DNA of 64,000 bases from Gonapodya prolifera JEL478 (lineage: Eukaryota > Monoblepharomycota > Monoblepharidomycetes > Monoblepharidales > Gonapodyaceae). Position 1 is the first letter of the stretch. The number at the start of each line of letters is the position of its first letter. The stretch lies in NCBI GenBank assembly GCA_001574975.1, contig KQ965834.1:1-64000 (forward strand), in the 5' to 3' direction. The position numbers and the translations under genes are program-made. The notes under the pieces are model-generated. The model saw nothing but the letters and a program-made list of their open reading frames with translations. It was not told the DNA's origin and searched no databases. Shown piece by piece: positions 43,991-54,513 of the stretch.

Positions 43991-46619
43991 GTGCCGGGTC
44001 AGTAATGTTGTAACCTAAACCGTAAATGGTTTTATCGTCTGTATCGTAGGGGTGTTATGTAGATGTCGTCGTTTCCAGAATATAGTTCAGTAATTCACTG
44101 GAGACATAGTCCGTGCATCGAAATTTGGCCCAGCTGATGACCAAGAAAAACCCTAAATTTGGAGAATGCCTCCAAGTGGCTGCTCCGTGATGCTACCCGC
44201 TCAATCGCGTCCTGCGCGAGTTGGAACGCTGAAGGCTCAGGGGGGTGTCTCTCCCGCTGCTTGGTTACTCCAAGCAATCGGTAGAGGGTGAACGCCGAAG
44301 TCCCGACAACTTCTCGAAGACCCGCCGACTTCACAACCATATTGAATTCCATACCACACAGAACAGCTCTCCCAGTCCTTGCAATGAAAAGCGATCACGT
44401 CCTCGGAAGAAAACGTGGGGAAACTACCCTTATCGGGGAATTTGAAGGCCACCCACGGAAGTCTAATTCGCGGAGCACGCGTTCGGCTCCAGCTCGTCGT
44501 CCAACTGACGGCGCGTGGGATCGGGATCGTGAACGTGGAGGACGTGACAGAGTTTGTGCGTGCTCAGAGCGAGTACGCCACGACGGGACAGTATGACCGT
44601 CTACAAGTACCTGTCGAGGACGTTTATGAAGTGGCAGATGTAAATCTTGCTATGGCGCTGGGAATTGATAGTGCACTGGGGAGATCGGATGAACGAAACT
44701 GACGACCTGGCGGGAAATGGTGGGCGTGAGACAGCTGGCTACATCGACATGAGACCCACCATATGGCTTCGCATGATCTCATTCATGTGGGGTCGCGCCT
44801 GAGCCGATTGGATGCTACAGGAGATTATCTACATGACTTTTTTCATCTAGCAACCACCAATGTTATGCAATTATCATTATTGTTGATCATCTCCAAAAAC
44901 GTCGTTGTCTATTCGCCACTTCTCAATACAATTTGTGGCCTTGGCGTGGCCTGAATGAGATGGCGTAACCTTAATTTGAATCGAATTCACCCATCAATCA
45001 CCAATCGCCCAGTCATCCTCGACGATTCCACCCTTCGATGCCAAAAGAGAGCACCCACCTGCTGACGAAGAGGAGTTCGAAGACACATTCACTGCTCACT
45101 ATAGGCAGACCCGGTATATTGCGATCTCGAGTGAGTTTGTCATTCGCCTATGCCATCTTTGGACTGCTACCGAGAGCTCATCGCAAACCTTGACCACTAT
45201 CCAGATTTTTATCAACCGGACCCAAACGACGGGTCTTGGGAAGTCAACCTCACAACCCACCTTCTCGGGCTTTCACACACGGGTATCTTCCGGTTCAAAT
45301 TTCTGGGCACCTCCGTCCCCAGGGAGTTCCTTTTCAACTGCGAGAGTCATCCCATGATCGCTCACCCGCAGGATGGCCCGGGACCCGGACGCGCCTCTTC
45401 TGAAGGTCCGAGAGATGTATCCCCACGTGCCGGAATTCAAGGAGGGCAGAGTTCAGGAGGACCCGGACGGAGATTATAATTCGGCGTTCATGGCGATAGC
45501 GAGCATTGCGGCGGTTGCGCTGGACAGTATGTTAACCGTGACGATCGGTGTTCCATCACCTGTGACATTATTTGATCACTGAACGGCATGACAATGCGCG
45601 ATTTGTGTATTTTGTGATATAATTCTAAGGTTGAGTGTGAGTAATCTGCGTGATTCCGGAAAGACTTGAATAAACCTAACAATGCACGCAGATTCTGTTG
45701 TCAAGGTTGTCAACGAAGAAAGAGTTGGACCAGTGGGAATCTTCGAGTTCTCAATGCAAATAGCTGGTAAGATCTCTTTGAAGTCTTGCAAGGAGAATAT
45801 TTCAGAGTCATATCCAGCTTTAGATTCTGTTCTGTTCCCGCCCGCAGTGACAAGGCCTCTCTTCATCGGAATGGGTAGGTGAAAACAAAACCAAACATGC
45901 CTTGATCCGATGACTCACACTTGCGACTATATACGTAACAAGCTGTGGGCGAAACTTTGAAAGTCTAAGGGAGAGCTGCCGACGTCATCAAAGGATGGCA
46001 GGCGATGCGTTTCGTTCTGGACAAGGACGAAATTGTAACTGTGAGCTTCAAGACCTTAGAGTATCGTAATTGTACCAGCATCTTAATAAGCGATTCGCGA
46101 TGCGTTGAAAATGGTGACAAGAACACGACATTTATTGTGAAAAATATTGTTACGGTTATAGCTAACAGGCAGCCTTAGCTACAAAAAACAGTGAGACAAA
46201 AGCAAGTGTTATTTTCGAACAATGATGTGGGAATAATGGGGGTTACGAGTCCGGAGATCAATGTCCGTGTCAAGCCAGATGCAGAAGAAACATTGGCAAA
46301 AACCGATGCCGAACAAATGCGCAACATGCGTGCAGTGCAAGTGGCAATTAAGAGACAAAAACGGAATCCCGTGCAAGAGAGTGGAAAACATAAGCAAAAG
46401 CGAATGTTGGTGTTGGTGCAAGTGGTGGGGTACAAAGTGATAATCGTGGGATAAAATTGCTTGTTGTAAGTGATTCAGGCAGAGAGCAACACGTAGGATA
46501 AGGTGTCCGAGCTGGGGTTCTTGAGGTTCACGGTTCGTACCAGCTAAACGCGCTGAAGATTATGTGGTCACCGACATGAAGCTGATTTGCACTGATTACA
46601 AAGCATGTAACTCACCACT
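43991..46619. other. Sparse region with unassigned short frames
   Basis: Several frames look partly protein-like: minus 44352-44095 (AFQLAQDAIERVASRSSHLEAFSKFRVFLG), plus 44415-44702 (VQLTARGIGIVNVEDVTEFVRAQSEYATTGQYDRLQVPVEDVYEVADV), plus 45150-45580 (LTTHLLGLSHTGIFRFKFLGTSVPREFLF, then MARDPDAPLLKVREMYPHVPEFKEGRVQ) and plus 45682-45882. None matches a family I know and the links between them are unclear. They may be exons of one or two lineage-specific genes or decaying copies. Confidence 0.3.
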
Positions 46620-47775
46620 TCAGTACTGCACGCGTTTACGCTTCTCGCTCCGCTTGTCCTTCTTGGCGTCTTTGCGAGTCCGTTTACCACTTGGTTTTGC
46701 CTTCGGCGGGGCCAAACCGAGGGCAATCGCCATCTCGTCGTTAACTCGAGACGTCCCCACTCCATACAAGCTGAGGAGGTCGTCGATACCCTTTCTGTTC
46801 CCGTGCGAAATGTACTCCATCTCCTTAACACCGCCGGGGAAAATAATATCGCTCATTGGGGGTAGATAATCCTCGAGACTGTGGGAGAGAAGGCAGTAGA
46901 CGTCTCCGAGACTGGTGTAAAAGGCTGCATCAGGGTCGTCGGGGACATCAAGCGGTTCTTCCGGAAGGTACTGTTTCTCCTGCACAGAACGATTTCCATC
47001 AGACGGTCTGTAGATCGGATGCGGAGAGCAATGCGTAGTGTCGGAACCGAGGAGGACAGATGGAGCGAGAAAAGGTCGATAATTTCGTTGTGCGCAGAGC
47101 CGCGTTTGAACCCATTCGATCCGAGGTCGTTCATGATATCGTTCCTCCTTTGCTGCACCAGCAGCGACGCCTTCGGATCCTCCAAATATCCTTCGAATGC
47201 CTCTAACGCTGATTCGACGAAGATGCCATGACCCCATCGAAATGACCTGCGAATGCTACTTTGGGTACCTCACATGGTAGAGGAGCGTCGCGAGAGGCGC
47301 GACTCGCAGAGGACTGCACCAATCGTTCGCGCATTTCCCACAGACCGGGGCGCCTTCGGGGTGACCGCAACCGAGACAACGACCCTTCAGAGCGCCCTCA
47401 ATTATGATTGCGAGGGGCACTTTGCGGTCGTTGGCAAGGGCAAGGAGGACAGAAGGGGAATGCGAAGCTGAGGCGACAGAGCCAGGAGAACAGCAGTCGC
47501 CAGTTGGATGTTGACGACAATGCGGAAACACGCCTTGGACGTGCACGCGACGAATCGGACACTTTTGGCAGGGAGGACGGTGAAGATGCAGGAGAGAATA
47601 TTCATTTTGGGAAAGCGATGGAGCGGGAACGGGGCGGTGGTCCTTCTGTGGAGGCAGGTAGAGACAGGTATGTAAGAGGCAAGAAGGGAAGAGTCCCCGG
47701 CCGAGCACGTTCCAGGCACGTCAAATCCGAACACACCTACACCGACCATGCAATCGTGAACATAACCCAGCGACA
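46620..47775 (-). CDS. Hypothetical protein with possible zinc ribbon and basic tail
   Basis: Minus-strand frames in order include KVPLAIIIEGALKGRCLGCGHPEGAPVCGKCANDWCSPLRVAPLATLLYHVRYPK (two CxxC pairs, a likely zinc site), DPKASLLVQQRRNDIMNDLGSNGFKRGSAHNEIIDLFSLHLSS, and EKQYLPEEPLDVPDDPDAAFYTSLGDVYCLLSHSLEDYLPPMSDIIFPGGVKEMEYISHG, ending in a Lys/Arg-rich tail (GKRTRKDAKKDKRSEKRKRVQY) that could be a nuclear or nucleolar signal. Introns near 47255 and 47050-46985 are likely. The 5' end is uncertain. I do not recognise the family. Confidence 0.4.
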
Positions 47776-48580
47776 TGACCGTCGCTCGTGAACGCTTGTC
47801 ACGTCTGCTCTCCCATTGACGGCTCTGATCCGGTGAGTTTCCCCTCCCCCCTGTCCTGGTTGGTGGACACATACTGACGCTCGCTTCATTGGACTTCAGA
47901 ACGTGTGAAGGCGGTGCTGGAAAACGCGTGGCGCCATGCCCCTTTTCTGTCATCCAACCATCTCACTAAAGAGCTTGTCAACGTTGTGCCTGGTCGGTGT
48001 CGGTCAAGAAGGCGAGGGCCAAGGGCAAGGGACGAAGGAGGGGGACGCAGGTGAGCTTTCGCGCGGGATACGCCCCGAGTGGGCCGTTCACAGAGCCATC
48101 CTCCTCGGTCTTATTCCGGGTGCAAGCTCATTTGGACTCGTGGATGATTCAGGATTGCCCGGACGAAGACAGCGTTGCCTTATTCCACGTATATGAATAG
48201 GAAAAAGACGAAATACAAATAGGCTGAGAAGACGCTGCCGTCCAGTTTCAGTCCACCAAGTTGCGTCGAATGCACGAATCGTTCTCGCCCTTTACCCCGT
48301 CCAGCTCCTTCAACTACTCATACTCACGTGCTGGAGGCCTATAACTCCCATAGCTTAGGTCTTTGCAGGCCCCACGGCTCGTGTTCAGACCACGGGAAGG
48401 GAATTGAAGTCGCTCTTCAGGGGATTGGCAATAACGTAGGGAAAGCCTCCTCCCATATTATTTCTCTATAATACTACCATGCTCTAAACTGTCGTGCTTG
48501 ATACTTACGAACGCTCCATGTCCAAATTGCGGTTGCAACATTATGTTCGCCATCACCTTCCGAAAGTGTGAACATCCCCG
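47776..48580. other. Intergenic, no supported gene
   Basis: Short frames on the plus strand (47936-48200) contain KARAKGKGRRRGTQ and GPFTEPSSSV but show no domain. Otherwise nothing was recognised. It should include the promoter of the unknown gene to the left and the 3' end of the EXS gene to the right. Confidence 0.35.
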
Positions 48581-50331
48581 CTACACAACCATCACCCCCC
48601 TCGGATGCGCCGCCTGGGCCATCCCAACATACTCCTTCTCCACCCTCACGTACACCCACACCCACCGCCGCGCCACCTCGACCACCTTGAGCGCCGCGTC
48701 CAGACCCGCCAACGCGTCCAGCGCCGCCCACGTTGCTTCAACGTCAGAGGGGCGGTCGACGTCCCGTGCAATGGCGTAGTATACGGGAATGAGTTTTACG
48801 AGGAAAGCGAACCGCCCGAAAGTGTCCAGGATGAGGACGATGTAGTAGACGACGGGCGGGCGGAAGCGCAGGGTTGGGCGGAGAAGTGGCGGGAAGCTCG
48901 CGCTCCCTGAGGCATTTAAGGGAAGAGCAGCACTTGTGGCAGTAGCAGCGTCAGGCCAGTGCCCAAGATCCCAATCCATCCTCACATCCCACCACAAACC
49001 ATACACCGCGCTCACGACGCTCGTCGCGAGCCACACCGTGACTGCTCGATTCAGGTGCCAAATGGCGTCTTGTTCCTCCCCCTGCGGTGCGTTACGGGCG
49101 CGGTCTTGGGCTCGAGCGGCCCACGTTGCGGCAACGATGGGGAGGAGCGAGACGACGTATTTGAGCGTGTTGGCGAGGTGGCGTCGCCGGTCGGGGTGTT
49201 TGGTGGGGAGGAGGAAGTATTCGGAGAGGCATTGGCGGATTCGGATTATGGGTGGGATGCTTTGAAAGCCCAGAACGGTGGTGATCTGAATGGGTTTTCC
49301 ATTCTAAGCGCAAGAAATTATCTACATACCTCACAAAGATCGTGAAGACGACATCGTGAGTCCTCCACAGAGGTTCCGTCCACTGGGAGAAGCTCGGTTC
49401 GGCGTCAAACAAGAGCTCTTTGATACTGACATGAAGATCCCCGAAAACGCGAGAGAAGGAGCACAAGATATCGGCCAGGACGACGTCGGAGAAGGGCACG
49501 ATTTGCAAGATGCGGATGTCGATGATTCGGAGGAGAGCGCTTTTGGTATTTGAACAAAGTGGGTAAATGTGAGCGTGGCTTATTTGGAGGTAAATTTTGC
49601 GAGACTGACACTCACTCGACAAATTTTTGACGCTCTTTACGCTCCACAATGTCCAGCGGCATGAACACCAGTCCTAGAACCAGCGCCCACGTAATTGGAG
49701 GGACCATGGCTGCACTTTCCTCATGAGAGGTGGAGAGCAGGAAGGTGTACAGAGTAATGGAAAGGAGGGTGATGGAGGATAGCGCGATAGAAATCGAGTA
49801 GAGAGATCGGGTAGACGCGAAGGAGTCTGCTAATCCCGGTTCCGAAGCTAGGAGTTTCGGTGAAGGGGATCGTGTCACTCGGCTCGGCGAAACGAGTTCC
49901 GTCGTTTCCTGGTCGACTTCGAGAACGGCAGTGCTCTCGCTTTTCTCAGACACAGTTCGTTGCGTCAAGGACGGTGTCGCCGAATGTCTAGTCGGCGACG
50001 GGATGGCAACATTTCCCCCAAGCCGTCCATTCGCATGTCCAATCCCCGTCACCGCAAACACCCTCTCCACATCAATCCCCGCCCACACAAGTCCTGCCAC
50101 ATTAGCCGTCCAGCACCACACGCCCAACACCGCGTACAGGAGCACATGGTACCCCGAAGGCAGGGAGGAGAGGAAGAGCGCGAGCGAGGGTAGGGATGTG
50201 AGGAGGACGATGGCGAGGATGAGGAAGGCGGCGAGGGAGAGGAGGCGTAAGAGGGGGGGCATGGAGGGTGGTGAAGATGGTGGGTGCGTGGCGGGAACGG
50301 GTCGAATTTCGTCGTTGGAGCGGCGGCCCAT
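48581..50331 (-). CDS. EXS-domain membrane protein, ERD1-like
   Basis: It begins MGRRSNDEIRPVPATHPPSSPPS, then hydrophobic spans LLRLLSLAAFLILAIVLLTSLPSLALFL and YHVLLYAVLGVWCWTANVAGLVWAG, a polar Ser-rich loop, and spans at about 49800-49650. The EXS core follows: RIIDIRILQIVPFSDVVLADILCSFSRVFGDL, PPIIRIRQCLSEYFLL, HLANTLKYVVSLLPIVAATW, VVSAVYGLWWDVRMDWDLG, PVVYYIVLILDTFGRFAFLV and EVARRWVWVYVRVEKEYV. EXS proteins include XPR1/SYG1 and Golgi Erd1, which recycles phosphate and affects retention of ER proteins. With no SPX domain it resembles Erd1 more than SYG1. Introns lie near 49610, 49310 and 49085. Confidence 0.8.
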
Positions 50332-50662
50332 GGAGGCCGGTGATGCAGGTTGCCTACGTTGCCTACGTTGTGCAGTGGATAATCACGCGAGGTGTTATAA
50401 TCGGTCCTCGGTATTCATTCCGAGGGCGGGAGAAGACAGCAAGGTTGAAGATTTCGGCTAAATTTTTGGTATCGTTTTCAGAGTTGCGACTTTGAATTCA
50501 TCAAATGCGAAACAACAATGCAAATGCAATGTGCTAAAATGCCAAAATGCGACCCCGAAGCGTCCAGCACTACCGGGTTCTGACGCGTATCAAATGCGTT
50601 GATGCTCATGCTCATGCCAAGTACTCCCAAGACCAACACCCCCCGTCCAGCGGAAAGTCCCT

Positions 50663-52457
50663 TCAGTGCTCCCGCCCGTTCGGAGCCGAGGACCCAGCCC
50701 TCCAATCATCCGTGGCGTACTCTCCTTGCATCATCTGTCGCGGCGGGGGTGGTGCTTGGTCGACGGGGTACTTTTGATAGCTCCGAGATGGAGATGCAGC
50801 GCCGTAGCTGTACATGGGCCCCGGCGCAGCACCGGCGTTCATGTATGGGTCGTGTGGTGGTGGTAGCCCGGGTGGGTAGGCGTACACGGGACCGGTGCCT
50901 GCGTGTGGTGGGAAGACGCCGGCGCCGTGTGGAGGAGACGGCGCATATTGCATATGTGGTTGCATGTAGGGTCCAGATGCAGTGTTGTATGCCATTGTGA
51001 ATTGTGCGTTCGACCATCCCTGCGGAGGCGGGCCGTACATGTATGGCGGTGGGAAGGGAGGTACTGGTGCTAACCCCATTGATGACGGTCCCCAAGCTTG
51101 TCCCAGTAGCGCTGCATTGGGTGGCATGAACGAAGGTCGTGAGAGGTAAGAGCCAGTGGGGTACGGAGTTCGTTGGCTCATGTGTGCAGTATTCGGCCTG
51201 TGGTCGTAAACATAAGCCGACGGGTTCAGTGTCCCTGCAGCTCCAGCAGACGCCTCCGAATCCGGCGCCACGACAGCCGCCGCCATTGCCAGAGTCGACA
51301 ACGAGTCCGCGTTCGACCCTTCGTCGTATTGTGAGACCGAGGTCTTTGCCTTTGAGGGATCCGTAGGAGAATTAGGCGCGGACCGGGACGGTTTTACTCC
51401 ACAATCAAAGGCGCCACCGGCCTGTCCGCGCAAATCAGGCATCGACATCGACACGTTCCTTAACGTCGCAAGCCCAAGCCCACTCGCGCTAGTCTCAGGG
51501 TAGGGGGAGGTCTCGCGACTACGCGGTTCGTATGGTGAGTTCGAACTCTTGATGACGACCGAGGGGGGCGGGGATGGGAGTGGTCCGTTGCGTACTCGGG
51601 TGTGCACGTGTACAGCGGAGGCGGCGGCGGCTTGGGAAGCCGGAGCTGATCGCAACGGACCCCCGCCGAGCCCGGGGCATTTTCCGTTCTCGATGTGTTG
51701 GCGCATGCGGTCTTGTCTGGAGTTGGAGGGGTCGGAGGAAGGGGAATGGAAAGCGGTGAGAAGAAGTTTGCAATAGAAAGACACGTCAAGTCATGCAATA
51801 CGCTCCACGAAGAGTACACCGCTCCACGGGCCGTAATTCGCCTCGGTCAGCAACTTCGTGCTTAGTCCTCCGGTTCGCTCCGCGACAGAGTCCTCAGTCA
51901 GCGCCTTACGGCACTTAGGCCTCGTCCCCCGCCACCCCCTCCCGCCTCCCCACCCAAAACCCACCTCGCGAAATCCTTCCCGCAGTACTCGCACACAAAC
52001 TGCTTATGCCCCAACTCATGCAATTTGGCGTGTCTCTTGAGATCCCCTTTACGGTAGAAGGTGCGACCGCACCATTCGCAGGACGCTTTTTCCCGCTCGG
52101 CGGCGTGGATCGACATGTGGGCTTGGAGGTTGAATTTTCTGTAAGGAGGGGGAGAGGTCGCATGTGAGTAAGCGTATCTGCCAACCAGTATAATAAGTTT
52201 ATCCGGACGCACCGAGCGAATGCCGCGCCGCATACCTCGCACACGGCCTCGCGGACGACGAGGTTGCCGTTCTGGTCGACACCTTCGTAAGCGCCCAGGC
52301 GGTTTTTGGCGACCAAGGTGGCGGTCTCGTATTGAGGTTCGTGGCGCCCTTGGTCGGGGTGCATGACGATAGGATGGGTGATAGTCTCCACGGGCGGAGC
52401 GAGCACCCACGGCGGTGCGGTCGGGTTGTGAGATAGGTGAGAGATTGCGACTGCCAT
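50663..52457 (-). CDS. C2H2 zinc-finger protein with long Pro/Gly-rich tail
   Basis: Fingers in order: CEVCGAAFARKFNLQAHMSIH (spliced), CEWCGRTFYRKGDLKRHAKLH, and CEYCGKDFARQDRMRQHIENGKC, the last split by an intron (51964-51717, phase-keeping) and ending in Cys instead of His (C2HC). A tail of about 360 residues is rich in Ser, Pro, Gly and Tyr with many PP and GP repeats, suggesting a low-complexity activation or condensate-forming region. A nuclear DNA-binding role is likely. The intron inside finger 3 is 248 nt and contains the GC-rich repeat. The start at 52457 gives MAVAISHLSHNPTAPP. Confidence 0.82.
51790..51926 (-). repeat. GC-rich intronic repeat element, copy in zinc-finger intron
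   Basis: On the minus strand it reads CGAGGCCTAAG (51924-51914), then GCGCTGACTGAGGACTC and GCGGAGCGAACC. A second unit 52 bases further on has GGAGGACTAAGC and GCTGACCGAGG. Both match the calcineurin B intron copy and run in the host gene's sense direction. Confidence 0.75.
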
Positions 52458-53310
52458 GTTGTGGCGATGTGGTTCGGTCGGGGATTGGGTTTGGCGGCTG
52501 CGGCAGGGAACAAGTGGGGATCCCGATCGGGTGGATGGGTGGCCTCGTATACGACAAAGGCGGGGCGAAAACTGTTCTCTGCTTGAGAAGTAGCTCAGAG
52601 CGTGTGTCTTGGTGGGTTGGACGAGGTGTGCTAGAGGAGTTAGTGGAGGCGTGTCAGTGTGACGCAGTTGAGGACACCGTCACCGCTCGGTGAGGCGACG
52701 CGGCGCCGCATCGGCTCGTGAAGAGAAGGGGAATATGTTCTGTATCCGTGTGCTCTCTGGCGATTCCCGGCCATGATGGAGTTATGCCGCTCGGTCGGGG
52801 TGGCTTCCAAAGCGGCCCCAGCCCATTCAAAGGGGACCCAAAGACCCCACGGAACGACGCCCGCCTCCCGCCCTAGTCCCGATGGACGGTCAGTAAAGCC
52901 GTTCCCGGTCCATTCTTACCGTGACTGCGAATTCTGGCTGCGAGGGTGGAGCGGGGTGATTTCGAATCTGCGGTCGGGACCTGATAGTCCAGGAGGCACC
53001 ACAGCCTCTTTTTTCCTGGCCAGAGATGCGGGGAAAAGGGAATTGGGACCCCGGAAGCGCGATTGGTAGAAGAAGTAAAACCAGATTGATTGTATTCCAG
53101 AACCCGGCGCTTGGTGGGCTGCAATTGGTGGTTTAGCTCTCTCGGCTGAGTCGAAAGCACGCTTCACGACCTTAACTTCATGTGCAGCTGAACTAAACCT
53201 ACTCTGGATAAGGACAATTGTTATGATTGCTCTGCCGGTTGGTTGGCTTGACGTGTTCCATACCATCGACTGTGGTCCGCTGGTACCCATTTTATCTTCA
53301 AAGTGATTCC
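52458..53310. promoter_or_regulatory. Divergent intergenic region, zinc-finger gene / URA3
   Basis: It lies between two divergent start codons. No coding frame was supported. It should hold the promoters of both genes. No specific site was identified. Confidence 0.4.
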
Positions 53311-54303
53311 ATGTCTTCCACCAGCCCCACACCGCAATCGCCCCACTCCTCCCCATTCGCCCGCCTCTCTTACGACACCCGGGCCCCCACCTTCCCCAAC
53401 CCGACCGCGCGGCGTCTCCTCTCTCTCGCATCCTCCAAACGAACCAACCTGTGCCTCTCCGTCGACGTGACCTCGACACAGCTCCTCCTTGACATCGCAG
53501 ACGCAGCGGGGCCGTATATATGCGCGCTCAAGACACATGCGGATATTGTGGAGGATTTTGAGTTTGAAAAGACCGTTGGTGGGAGCAAGGGGTTGAAGGC
53601 GGTCGCGGAGAAGCATGGGTTTGTGATTTTTGAGGATCGCAAGTTTGCTGATATCGGTGCGTGTTCGATGTCGTCTTTTATTCAATCAATCGCCGAGAGA
53701 TAACCAATCAACCATTTCTCCGCACGCCGGGTCCCAGGCAACACCGTGCACCTCCAATACTCCTCCGGCGTCCACCGCATCTCCTCCTGGGCCGACCTCG
53801 TGACCGCGCACTCTGTCCCCGGCGCCGGTATCGTCTCGGGTCTCGCAAAGGCCGCCAAACCGCTCGGGCGTGGCGTGATCCTCCTGGCGGAAATGTCGTC
53901 CAAGGGCAACCTGTGCGACGAAACGTATAGGAAAAAGACGTGGGAAATGGCCAAGGAGAATAGGGATGTCGTCGTGGGGTTCATTGGGATGCAGCGGTAC
54001 TTCGAATCCCCCCCTGCCCCTGCCGCCGACACAGACGCGACGGACTTCCTCTACCTCACACCCGGCGTTTCCCTCACTGCCTCATCCGACGGTCTTGGTC
54101 AGCAGTACCGAACTCCCGAGGACGTTGTGGAGAAGTCTGAGTGCGACTTTATCATTGTTGGGCGCGGGATCTACGCCGGTATCGAGCAGCACTTGGATGG
54201 AGGAGTGCTCAACGCCGCTGGAAAAGATCTCATCCGGTCGAGGTGCGAGGAGTACCGGAAGAGGGGGTGGGATGCCTACGAGCGTAGGATAGAAAAATCG
54301 TAA
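53311..54303 (+). CDS. URA3: Orotidine 5'-phosphate decarboxylase
   Basis: Last step of UMP synthesis in the cytosol. Two exons around an intron at about 53657-53737. [41 protein letters not shown] is the typical start. Lys of ALKTHADIV and the catalytic [12 protein letters not shown] (Asp-x-Lys-x-x-Asp) are present. Then [80 protein letters not shown] and [12 protein letters not shown] with the phosphate-binding Arg. Length (about 300 aa with no UMP-synthase fusion) fits the stand-alone fungal enzyme. Confidence 0.95.
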
Positions 54304-54513
54304 TGTGTATGTGTATTACTATGCGTTTTGTTGGAAGAGGCCCAACGGTGGCATCATGACACACCTCATGTTTTCAAATTGCTTTCACTATTTGTTCCAT
54401 AAACAAAGAAAACTTCCTCCAAAATAATGCAATTACTTGATCACACAAAGCTGCCAACAATTAAATCCAACATGCCACTTGCCACTTGCCACCAACAAAA
54501 GTACATCCCTCCC

